A stretch of 64,000 nucleotides of DNA from Fasciola hepatica (Eukaryota; Platyhelminthes; Trematoda; Plagiorchiida; Fasciolidae). Where the stretch lies: the NCBI GenBank assembly GCA_948099385.1, contig CANUEZ040000168.1, positions 5,185,001 to 5,249,000 of the forward strand, read 5' to 3'. The notes beneath the pieces were generated by a model. The model worked only from the letters and a program-made list of their open reading frames with translations, had not been told where the DNA came from and searched no databases. Positions 20,853 to 31,600 of the stretch are shown piece by piece. Made by a program: the position numbers and the translations under genes. The number at the start of each line of letters is the position of its first letter. The stretch's first letter is position 1.

Positions 20853-22442
20853 AAACCCCTACGGAAGTGGAACTGGAGATCAAAGGCGTAGTTATGGTGG
20901 CCAACGTCGTCGAAGCGACACCCATTCTATCGCGACTGGTCAGGTTTTCTTCCTGGATGAAGACGCTTCGTTCGCTAGTTTGGTTAACCAGATTCAAGAG
21001 AAATTTACTAGTCATGAAAGGGCTACGGCCCTCAGGCTGGATACGGGTCGGCCCGATAAGTCCCGATGAGCTACAAGCTGCAGAATACGATATTTTCAGA
21101 ATGATACAGCGCGGGGCTTTCACCCGAGAGTTCGAGAGGGCAGGAGAAGTGGGACCAATCAACAAAGAAATATCGTCTCCGAGAGGCGAGTTGAAGTGTT
21201 TAAACCCCAAACTCATCGACGGACTGCTGCGGGTGGATGGTAGGCCTACCAACGCCCACCTGAACTTCGACACAAAGTATCCTATACTGCTGCCTGCGAG
21301 ACAGCCTGTAGTAAAGCTTATGATTCAACACGTCCACGCCGTGGAGGGGCATGCCGGGGAAAGTCACGTGACGAGCGTCATCCGAAAGCGCCTTTGGTTG
21401 GCGAGAGGACGAGAGACTGTAAAACGCGTGATCCGACGGTGTGTGCAATGCAGGAGACGCAATGCCACAGCAGGCAAACAACTCATGGCCCCACTACCAG
21501 AATGCAGGGTGACTACGGGCTGGTGGCCGTTCAGTGACACCGGGTTGGACTATTTCGGGCCCTTGTGGATCAAGTGCGGGAAAAGATTAGAAAAGCGATA
21601 CGGATGTATCATGACGTGCATAAAGTCACGTGCGGTACACCCGGAAGTCGCACATTCGATGACGACCGATTCGTTTCTACGGGCTTTGCAGAGATTTATC
21701 AACCGAAGAGGCGTACCGGCTAATATATACTCAGATAGTGGGTCGAACTTTGTGGGCACTCACCAGGAATTGCAGCGTTGGCACAAGAACATAAACAGGG
21801 ACAAACTGCAGGATCGAACAGTGGCCTACGGCATCCGATGGCATTTCAACCCCCCACAGACCAGCCGCCGAGGCGGCGTATGGGAACGCATGATCCGGTC
21901 CGCCAGACGGATATTGCTGTCAATCATGGAGCAGCAGCCGCCCGACGACGAGACGCTGAACACCGCCATGTCTGAGATAGCGAGGATTTTGAAAAACCGC
22001 CCCCTGGTTCCAGTAATGAACGGCGACCACCCACCTGGCGCTCACCCCGAACGACTCATTGACGGTAAGGTCGAACGAGGGTTTCCGAGTACCGGTAAAC
22101 TTTCTTGGGAGCCACCTCCACGGATGGAAGCAAGCGAACTATCTGGCCAAGGTCTTCTGCAAGCGATGGCTGCGGGAGTACCTACCGGCTCTGCAGACTC
22201 GACAAAAGTAGCTGGCCAAAACAAGACCATTCAAAGTTGGGGACGTGGTTATGATCGCAGACGAACGCGCACATTTCAGCACTTGGTCTTTGAGAGTAGT
22301 TATGGAAAACATTGAAAGCACTGACGGGCTGATGAGAACAGTGAAGGTGAAGACAGCTAACGGAGCGCTCATTCGTGATATACGCAGTATTAGCCTACTC
22401 GACAGCGAAGGCAGAGGAGCTGATAACCCTGAGGCCTATTAA
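20783..22442 (+). pseudogene. BEL/Pao pol: integrase and DUF5641-type domain, frameshifted
   Basis: A 510-codon frame (20783-22315) holds the HHCC region and the D,D-E core (TGLDYFGP, SDSGSNF, GGVWERM). The 2-bp deletion after the NGD motif (about 22028), relative to copy A, puts the DUF5641-type end out of frame; it resumes at 22245-22442 (MVMIADERAHF to the stop). This lesion is shared with copy B. A patch at about 22131-22180 is more like copy A than copy B, while both sides of it are B-like. Confidence 0.87.
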
Positions 22443-23130
22443 ACCTTTTCACACTAGTCATCGAGGTAGATAAAGAAACACCATATATACCACACGGTTT
22501 CTGTCAAACACGTTACAGTGCTCGCGGTCTTTCGTTGACATTACAGAAGGTTCTTTCCGATATGTGGTGATGAATGCGATCCCATTGTACATCCCGATAC
22601 ATACACACATGCACGACGCACTCTACATCCCGTGAACCCATCAAACATGTGACAGTGTTCGTTGTTTTGCTTTTTGTTGAAGTTACCGAATGCCCCCCGC
22701 ATATGTGGAAGTAGCGGAGCTCAGGTCACACACACATGCTACATTTTACTCGTTTTCTTGCCACACGGTCTTTTGTTGACATTGCAGAAAGTCCTTTGAT
22801 GTGTAGTCGTACCTGTGATTTCATTGTACACCCCGGCACACACACACTCACACGCACACTGAAGCACATATATCCAGGACCGGACGGCCCTTTAAGAGGA
22901 CAACATCTATGTGATCCTTCAAGCCCGCCATCGGTCATTTGGTCCCGTGGAAGATGTAGACTAGCCTCACGTCTATGTAGCCAATGGGTTAGGTGCGACC
23001 AGTAGTAGAACGTTGACGACGAGTTTTAGACGCGCACACTGACAGCAGGGCCTAGGCAGGTAGAAAGAATCAGTACCTTTATACCGAACCTTTGACTCTG
23101 CTAAGGATCCAGGAGGATTTTGGTGGGCGG
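22443..23130 (+). other. BEL/Pao copy C 3' noncoding region (A-like)
   Basis: It aligns nearly end to end with 1286-2001 of copy A, including the ACACCATATATACCACAC block, the paired GTTGACATT blocks (22534, 22775) and the CA tract. It is much less similar to the corresponding part of copy B. The change from B-like to A-like sequence is therefore close to the pol stop codon. Confidence 0.75.
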
Positions 23131-23506
23131 TGTAACAGCTGGTCGTGGAAAATCCCCCTATTTCCCTCGCGATTCAGTGTTTTTCCCAACATCACTCATT
23201 TGCATACACTATTGACTTGTCTTTACGAACTGGTTGTTTTTCTGGACCAATTGTCGTTTGTTCGCGCCCAGAGCGCTACTTTGGCACATTCTTGTTCAGG
23301 ACCTGCGTGACGCACGTGCTGTTTGCTCACACGCTGTTATTCGGTTTCTCGTTGTTGAGTCCTTGTGATCGTATTATTGAGGTTTGTATATTTTTTATGT
23401 CATTGTTCATGTAATAATCTATTATCGTAGAATATCACGGATAATCGTCTTTTGATTTCGGGATCCGTTGCGAATTCGGCTACGCATTGCTCAAACGTTC
23501 GTTACA
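23131..23506 (+). repeat. BEL/Pao 3' LTR (copy C, A-like)
   Basis: It begins TGTAACAGCT and ends GTTACA. It is full length (376 bp) and about 95% identical by eye to the copy A LTR (2002-2380). Confidence 0.88.
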
Positions 23507-24645
23507 CTTGGGGCGTGCTGCTTGGGCAGAAACTGCTTGCAGATTTTAGCCTAATAACCGGTACATAATTACTTCCGCTGATATTGACCTCCCGTGACGA
23601 GCACTCTCCCCCCGCCTAATACTCTTATATATTGACCTACTCTGCACTTATCACCTTGCTTCCGTATAGATCTCTTAGCCCTGCATATTCCCCTTTCCCA
23701 TCCGACTGGCTATCCATGTCCTTATCACCATAGATATGCCTACATCTCCTACCAGCCAACCCAAAATCACTGTCAGCAACCGCCGTCGCAAGACCGCTTA
23801 ACTCAAAACTCACCGGAAAGCTGCTCAGTTTCCCCGGTTGATATACTTGGACATGCCAGTAGACGAACTACGGGAACGAGCAAAAACCTAAGCACTCCCT
23901 CCCCCCAAATTGATCTGGTTATCTTTTAACTGATGCCTTTAGCGTTCTTGCTTGATCCGACTGCGCACCATATCCCGGCCAACGTACTACTGGCTACGGA
24001 GTTTGTTGGCATATTTGCCTCGGGAATCTTCAGACGGATAGAAAAGGCAAACAATGCAATTAAGTTTAACATTCCAGACCGAATACCCCTCCCAGCTGCT
24101 AGAAATATGATCCTAAGTCATTGCAACCTTGGCTCACAACCATGCCACCTTGTTAGTCTCCGCAAAACTTCCCTGCGCGCCATCTGTCCACTGCTGTTCC
24201 AGTTTACAAATGAAGTTGTCGCCAAGATCTTTATTAGCCGGTAATCTTTAGTCGTAGTCAAAACCGGCCTCAAATGCGTCAAGATATTTCTTGAAAAAAC
24301 TTTACTGCAATGAGAGGTGCAAAAGAGTCACTCCCGGAACAATAACTCGGGCATAATTGCGACCAACAATCCACCCCGAAACTCCGATGCACCTATCACT
24401 GGCCATCACCATATGTTTCCATATATTGCAGATCACAATGCAACCGTAGATGCAGACGGTACGCCAACTTCCTCACCCAGTGAGCCACCTGGCAAACGCG
24501 TCAATATTCGGAATAGCCCAAGTAAATCCGTAGACTAGAACAAGCGCCCCAGCATCCATAAAGCTGATGAAGTTTCCCTCGACTCATTCACCCGCGAGCT
24601 CATGTCCCCACAAGTCTAGATGACCCCGTTCCTTTTGCTAGCTCT

Positions 24646-25512
24646 ATGTGTAGTTATTCAACCATACCTAAACCTTACTGCACCAATAACCCACCCCCGT
24701 CTACTCCCATGCATCCTGAGACCCCTGGCACTCTCAGTAGCGAAAACGGGCTCATAGGCCCACTCTTTGCACTCACCAATTCGACACCGATATGTATTTG
24801 GTTTCCACCTAGGCCACCACCGCCGATTAATTCGCCGGTACGGATTTACCCTCAGAAACTAACACCGTCGACCAAAGAAAAAGACCTATCAATGTATTCA
24901 CATGCAAACTATGGGGAATTGACTCCGTCTTGCGAAATTTTACCGGCCTCTTGTGTGGCTGTGAATCCTACTTTTCGATTTCGGCTAGCTGCCTTTTCAT
25001 TTTTACCCCACCTTGGTTCACTCTTTCCCCCGTCAATCACAGCTCCATCACATTTCTATCGGCTATACCAACAACCCTCCACCTCAGCCGCTACTCAGTC
25101 ACTCCCTGGGAGTCTTCTCCGTGCTCCACCTAAATTCCCACTCCCACAAGTATCGTCCAGGTCTCTTGGTCTAATGTTGCCACCCATCCATGGTAGCTTT
25201 ATCCCCGTCGGCCCCCTCCAAGAATATTCACCGCCCTCTGACTACTCTCCGTATTGGCACCCCCTCCCTCCACCTCTCCTTCATTACACCACCACACTCC
25301 AGGCTTCAACTCATCAAGTCCTTGGAACAACTGAGGTCCATCACCCACCATTGGCGTATTCTTCACTGGAACTACCACCTACATCACCAATACCGAACCT
25401 CCTAACACCTCCACCAATAACATCACCATCTAGGCCTGCATCATCTCTTTCAACCATATTTATAAATGTTCGTTCAGTACTGACAAAAACCAAAGCCATC
25501 CTCGGTAACTAA
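24646..25512 (+). pseudogene. LINE ORF, Pro/Ser/Thr-rich, entering the endonuclease domain
   Basis: A 288-codon open frame of low complexity (Pro, Ser, Thr, Leu) with no motif until its last 20 residues, where FINVRSVLTKTKAILGN matches the N-terminal block of LINE endonucleases (N-x-R-S-(L/V)...K). Much of the openness probably reflects C-rich composition rather than a conserved protein. It is not a host gene as far as I can see. Confidence 0.45.
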
Positions 25513-26028
25513 GATGCCAAGCAGTGTACAGGGAAATCCAAGGGATTTTTCTTCGTTATTTTCTCCCAAGAAGATTCGAATGACCTCCGAAATGGTGCGA
25601 GGAAGTGATAAAAAAATTAATAATCACGTGCACCTATGTGCAGTGCTATTGATGAAATGTTTTTAATATAGAAATCCATAAAGGAAAGTATCGAAATTAT
25701 ACACTTGGTAAATTTACTTCATAATGTACAGCGTAGAATTGCACGTAAAGCAGTGGATTACTGAATTTCAAAAAGCTGACGTAAGCAATATTTTACCTGG
25801 GTTTCCTGCCCGACGATCCGCGGTCCCTGGATTTGTTAAACCAGTTTTGTACATGCGTCCCTATATCCCCGTCGGATATATCTTTTAGCCAACTGTAGTT
25901 AATTGCCAGATGCTCCGAGGCAACAGGCCTCTTCGTGGGGAGACAGTTTAGTATGGTTCAAAAATGCTCTGCCGGCTATCCCAATCTCACACACAACTGT
26001 GAATGCCATTCAGGATTCTCTGTAGTTA

Positions 26029-26430
26029 ATGATTCCCTCACCCAACTCATACCTTCATATTGGTTGCAACTACCGACCACCTGATTCCAACGCTATAGAT
26101 CCTACGAAGGTTATTGACGCATTCGGCTATCTCACATTGCTGACCTGTTCCTCCAAACTCGTTCCGGGGTACTTCAAGGCAACGGGTATTTGTTGGAATA
26201 CCCTACCTGCCCCAAAATCTTATTAGGTTCCATGTCATGCACCGCGTAGGGCGCCGGATCCAACACGCAACAGTCCGAACTAGAGAAAGCAACATCCTTG
26301 ATCTGTTGTTCACCATTGTTTTATCCAATGTTTCAGCCAGTAAGCTCGACATCTTCGCAGGAGATGACCACAGAAATGTGTCCCTCAACCTCGTGGTTCC
26401 GCAAGCTTTTGGTGAGTCCCACCCACCCAA
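26029..26430 (+). pseudogene. LINE endonuclease remnant
   Basis: The segment reads CNYRPPDSNAIDPTK and LVPGYFKATGICW, which correspond to the (V/C)-YRPP and GDFN-x-x-x-x-W blocks of an AP-like endonuclease; the GDFN motif is damaged to GYFK. A shifted frame then gives RTRESNILDLLFT, the LDL block. The catalytic Asp of the GDFN block is lost. Confidence 0.6.
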
Positions 26431-26866
26431 TCATCTCTTCAACAGTCAACTGGGACGATCCTATCTGCACGCTCCGATCGTTAGACCGGGACGATTCCTT
26501 CCTGTGGAGCTACCCCCAGCTAGCTACTGAATTACTACTTTCTAACTTATCCAACTTGCTGTGCGCAATCACCACAACTCGAGCCTGCAGTTCAGTCCTG
26601 ACCCGAACGCAAAACAAATATTCAAAGCTCCAGAAGGTATATCACGCCAATGGTGACTTAACATGATTTTTTCTGCCCCAAAGCTTTTCGGTAGCAATGG
26701 GAATCAAGACTGAAGATATGTTTGAAAAACAAGAAGTATTTGCCCTGCAACGCGATGATAATTCCTCAAAGTCGGCACGCCTACTGAGGAACAGAAATCA
26801 GAGCAATCCCGCTGGTATCCCCTCTTCAACTTTAGCAAACAGTGATCACATTACCTCACTGTAGCG

Positions 26867-27800
26867 ATGACCGAGGCGCTTAACTCCAGATTCGCTGCAT
26901 CCACAACTACGGACACCCTCACTTCACTCCCAAGCATAGACCCTGTCACCCAGCACTTACTATCTAATTTGGAATTTACTCCAGAAGTGGTGGCCAACCA
27001 GCTTACTCGTGTTCGGAAGTCCTCGCACCCTGGCGTTGATGGTGTTCCCCAAACACTTTTACGTCTTGGAGGAACTGATGTCGTAGCCCTACTATTAAAG
27101 GCCTTCGATCCATCCATCAAGTTTGGTTTATTTCCCTCACAGTGGAAGACTGCAATTATCATCCTAATTCATAAGAAGGGAGCAATACATTTGCCTTCAA
27201 ACTACCGCCCCCTCAACCACATTCCAACTGCTTCTGGATTGATGGAAAGCCCCATCAAACAGCGGATGTCTGATTTCTCACTGTCTCATAACATCATCCA
27301 CAGTAGGTAGCACGAAGTCCTAAAGTCACGTTCATGCACCACTTGCCAGTACGACTTTTTAACCCCATAGCGGCGGCTGCCGACAACAATAAATCTATCG
27401 TCATTGTATGCCTTGATATGACAAAAACGTTTGACCGCGTCCCTCTCTCTTTATTAAAAACCAAACTCAAGGCTCATGGCTTTTCCGGTCCCCTTTTGTC
27501 GTGGCTAAATCATATCTCTCGAACCGCCCTCAAGTGGTTTCCATTGATGGATGTTTCTCACGACCCACACCAGTCACCAGTGGGGTTATGGAAGATTGTG
27601 TTTTCTCAGCCTTTTGCCTTAACACGTTTACATATATGTAACATTTCCCAACTTGCACCATGGTTCACCATTCCTTTTCGCTGATGACATTAAGATTGTT
27701 TGTGAGTTACCTCGTCAGAACCTCAACACTATGCTCTATGAAATTTCTAGTGACCTAAAGCGACCCTAGGACTGGTGCGATTCATGGAGTATGAACTTCT
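26867..27800 (+). pseudogene. LINE reverse transcriptase remnant
   Basis: Frames 26867-27310 and 27334-27684 give RKSSHPGVDGVPQTLL, FPSQWKTAIIILIHKKG, NYRPLNHIPTASGLME and VCLDMTKTFDRVPLSLL. The active-site FADD is encoded at 27677-27688, followed by IKIVCELP. The aspartates of the active site are kept, but the domain is broken by several shifts. Confidence 0.75.
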
Positions 27801-28327
27801 CAACCTCAAAGAGCTGCTACACAACCTTCAGATGTCAGGCGGTCGCCGGCATGCTGCTTATCCACTACCTCCCCATTCCGTATAGTTCTTTAGTTCCAAA
27901 CCTTGGTCTTCAGTATTCTCGAAGCCTAAGGTTTTCTGAGTACGTTCCACTCCAGACTGCCAGGACGAGAAGAACCACTGGTCTCATCCTCAGAGCTTTT
28001 CAGCTAAATGATTGCAAACTGCTCAATCACAAGTCTCACTCTAGGTCTCTCCTTCAGTACTATCCCGTTATCTTCACTAGCATGATGGAAGCCGGCTGAA
28101 TTTCTCCGGAGTCCGTGGAGAGCCAATTCATCAAACAATTAGTGGGATTTTCCTCCAGTCTGTGTAACACGGATCGACACATCCTACGCAGTCTTCACCC
28201 TCTTTGGCCGCGTCGCGTGAAGCTCAATTTAAGGTTCCTATTTAAACCGTGACACGGTACGGCCTTCCCACGTACTGAACCCATTTGTCTCACTCCCATC
28301 ACGAATTATGCCCAAAGCCATCGATAA

Positions 28328-28663
28328 GTGCAGTTCTGTATACCTGGATCAAAATTAGCATTAAGATCTACCCTTTTCCTTATAAATTGCTCAAAGTTCA
28401 GGAATAAACTCCCGCTAAACATCCGCGAGAGTCCTTCTATTCCTCATTTCAGGGGCTCGCTGGATCACTTCTTGACTTTTCCCAGCGTGGTCCTTCTTAC
28501 CGGCCAGAGTGTCACTGAAGAGCCGGTCCACGAGAACGGGTTTGATTACCAGGATTACTGCACTAGAACTTTCATTTCTCTTCTAATGACGGACGCCAGG
28601 TGGACTGTCTTCATTCACGGTGTAAGGCACATAATCTTTATAACAATAGCTACAGTTCTTTGA
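28328..28663 (+). pseudogene. LINE ORF2 C-terminal remnant
   Basis: The frame contains ALRSTLFLINCSKFRNKLP and ESPSIPHFRGSLDHFL. This is the usual end of a CR1-like ORF2 (an F-x-N-R or W-N-x-L-P block, then a block ending in F-x-x-x-L-D). It marks the 3' end of the element that starts near 23700. Confidence 0.55.
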
Positions 28664-28680
28664 CTCTTGTAACTATACCT

Positions 28681-31600
28681 AGTTCGGAGCTTGCCGGTTC
28701 TCCTAATTCTAGACAATATTCTTGTTTTACCGCCAACCAGTCTAAGGCTCTCAGCCCTAGATATCTCTCCAGCAAATAAATATGTGGCTTTGGACCCTGG
28801 GACACCGAGTTCCACCGCCCACCACCTTACTTGATCTTCACACTTTTTCCCCGTGCATTTTGGCTACCACCTCCCGCCTGGGCTCTATTTCCGGCCTCAT
28901 TTCGCTTTCCTTAATTACCTCATTCCCGAATCTCTTATCCCAGATGCCCACCATCTAATGCCTACTTGTTGGCCTGTCCTCTCCTCGCCTCTGTATCTAC
29001 CATCCACCAACCACCATCATCTTCCCTCTTACGCGCCATACTATTTCCCGTCAGCACAGCTACACTTATCTACACCAGCTAGCCCGAAATGGTCCCTGGT
29101 TATCTGGCTTTGAATGAGACTGATTTACTTATGCTTGTCTGTGTTTTACAACATTTGTTGTCCCGCTTTGTGTGTTTCCTTTGTCCCACTCTGCGTTTTT
29201 CGATCCCATGCTAGCGAAACTCCTGATGTCAGCGGCACCCATGCCCTAGCGTCGTCCGAAAGTGGGTAAAAAGACCAACTCAACAGCTGCTAGAAAAGAC
29301 AGGTACGCATAAAATTATGATCGGGCTTGAGGGCTTTGGAGAGATCCTATATGGGCTCACCATCCCTCTGTTAGGAAACAAAAACACTAAAAAAGAAAAG
29401 CGGGCAACAAAAAAGGCCTGGTGGAATCGACTCGATCTCCAAATACCACTGATACCGGGGTGTGAAGGAAATGGGCAACGTCCATTTACGGGTACGTCTC
29501 CCATCAGCACAAACCTGATCTTGCCAAAGGGGAGACCCCACATCGCCCTTGTTCGCTCGACAATCTTTTGGTTTTTACGCACGAAGCAGGCTGGGGTGAC
29601 AGCGCGGTGGGCCCTCCACATATGCTTACCCACTTTCAGCTCTGAGCTTCAAACACCTCATACCCTCCCCGAGCGCACCTAGCGTGTATGTCGGACTAAT
29701 TTATAGTCTCCACCATAGACTCGTCTTTCAGCCCCTTGATCCGGACAGCATGTTGACATACCCGGCGAATAACAGCTACCCCAGTGAAGCCCGAAAAAGG
29801 AGATAAGGGAAGAGAACGTGGTGAAAATCGATCAACTTTTCCATTCACACCCCTCCATCTTCAGTCGTGTTTTTTTAAATCGGCCTTCTGGATGTCCTAG
29901 CATCCAAGCCGCGCGTAGGTTTACAACCCTACTTAACAGCAACCACAGCGGATACCAGCCAGCAGAATCAGACTTGTAAATACCCCAAGGCTGCACGTGT
30001 TATATATCCCTCAGACCAGTTATACAAACTGCTGTCTGGGTTCTCAGCACTTCCTGTTGCCTCCTGCCAACTAACATCACTACCGTAGCCTAGAATTTAA
30101 GCCCACTAACATGGATAGTATATCGAGGCAACAAATGACCAAAGTCTGCTTCATTTAAGTTCACAAAAAATAAACACTGAACCGTTCATATTTCCCGTTC
30201 CCAACTAGCTATCTTTCCTCACTTTCATAATAAAAACTGTATTCATGCAATCACCACTTTATGAAATTTCCTTGCTCACATTCAAGTTTAATCTCGGTAT
30301 GCCAGCACCGTTGAGTAGGAGCACAGACGAACTCACTTCTACGCTTCTCTGCTCGACACCAGTTTCCCCCATTGTATCACCACCGATGCCCCAATAGTTT
30401 CTCCTGCAATATTACTTAACTGTTCCTCGGATCTTTTTCAAAGTAAAATAACCACTATACCAGACAAAGCGGCTGCAAATTTAGTGCTACGCTAGCAGGG
30501 TACTAAGCCCATTCACCCACATACTGTTCTTTTAAACCCATATAGGTGGGATATCTTACTGCCTCGGTTGTGGCCCGCATTCCGCGTAAGCAAATGGTAC
30601 TGTAGGTTACTATTTCCAACCGCGTGCAAATCATTTATCCTTTGAAATGCAGACAGAACGACCTACCTGGGGTACGCTAACTTGCTAGCCTGTAGCGGTA
30701 TGGATCAATCCTCTGCATGCCTAGGTCACTTAAGCTTTTGATCTCAAACCCAAATCGGATTATGAAACATATGCCATTGACGGTTCATATAAACCCAAGC
30801 AGCTCATTATTGGTTGTCATCATTTTTATCCATAACCCACAGCTGGAACCAAGTCCAAACTGCAAACCTCATTTATTTCAGGTTCGTCGTCCCCCGCTCC
30901 CTAGGGCTCCACATTCGATGACCAAGGTCCACACTTTGACCCGTACCTGCAGGGACCTAAATGGAATCTTTCATACCAACCGGGATTGCAATCGAGAAAC
31001 ACTACCTAAAACGCCCCCAACTGCTTACCGGTGTACCGACTGGCATCTTTTGATGCAACACCCCTCCTACTGATGCCACTGTTAGAGCCTACACATGTTA
31101 CAGTCCACGCGCGCCCTGCTACTGATGGATCGACATGTCCCTCACCCTGCAGGGTGAACCGTACCCAGGGGATGATACACATCACATTGGTCTTTTGTGG
31201 AACAACCCAATATCACAGCTAAAACAATCAACACAGGATTTTGTTACCCATCAAATTTCGACGCGACATCCGAAAGTGAGACCACTTATCCTCCTCATCC
31301 GTGGTTACCAATTATGACTCTGAATAACACTGAGAACCAATAAGTCAATACATTTTCGTCTGCTCGACAGAACATTAAGGAGCTAGCTTATGTGGAGGTC
31401 TTCCAATCTAGTACCTGTTGAAAGACTTCATTTTTTCTTTCGAAAGGTATCCAGCTTGAAATTGATCCTTCACTAATCCAGGACCATCAGGTTGCGCCCT
31501 TTTTTTCTGAATGATACAGGTTCACGATCCCAAAACTAAACTCACATTTTTATAGGTTGCTGTTTCTTCCATATTCATGAACCTTTTCGAGAGCCTTTTC

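Larger units (their letters stand above)
16843..23506 (+). mobile_element. BEL/Pao LTR retrotransposon, copy C, with both LTRs
   Basis: This is the most complete element of its family here (about 6.66 kb): 5' LTR, gag with zinc knuckles, protease, RT, RNase H, integrase, 3' noncoding region and 3' LTR. The two LTRs differ by roughly 15% by eye. The 5' LTR resembles copy B, and the 3' noncoding region and 3' LTR resemble copy A. The bases flanking the LTRs (CCAGA before, CTTGG after) do not form a target duplication. Pol has several frameshifts, some shared with B and some private, so it is not autonomous. Confidence 0.92.
23700..28680 (+). mobile_element. Decayed non-LTR retrotransposon (CR1/L2-like)
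   Basis: LINE parts follow in order. An ORF1-like segment (23933-24244) has the pattern NIPDRIPLPAARNMILSHCN. A long Pro/Ser/Thr-rich frame (24646-25512) ends in IFINVRSVLTKTKAIL, the usual first block of an endonuclease. Endonuclease remnants follow (26029-26330), then RT (26860-27800) and a C-terminal piece (28328-28480). Many frameshifts and stops separate them. Upstream, 23739 could be the ORF1 start (MPTSPTSQP). The limits are approximate and no target duplication was found. Confidence 0.7.

Noticed and set aside
22325..22345. CTGATGAG string in BEL copy C as a second hammerhead
   Set aside because: It lies in the coding sequence for the DUF5641-type domain (GLMRTVKV) and has no GAAA or pairing stems downstream.
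24646..25512. Long Pro/Ser-rich ORF as a host gene
   Set aside because: Its only recognisable part is the LINE endonuclease leader at its end, and it is followed by endonuclease and RT remnants in the right order.
29317..29682. 121-codon ORF in the featureless region
   Set aside because: No domain, no supporting signal, and a similar-sized ORF on the opposite strand (29280-29633).
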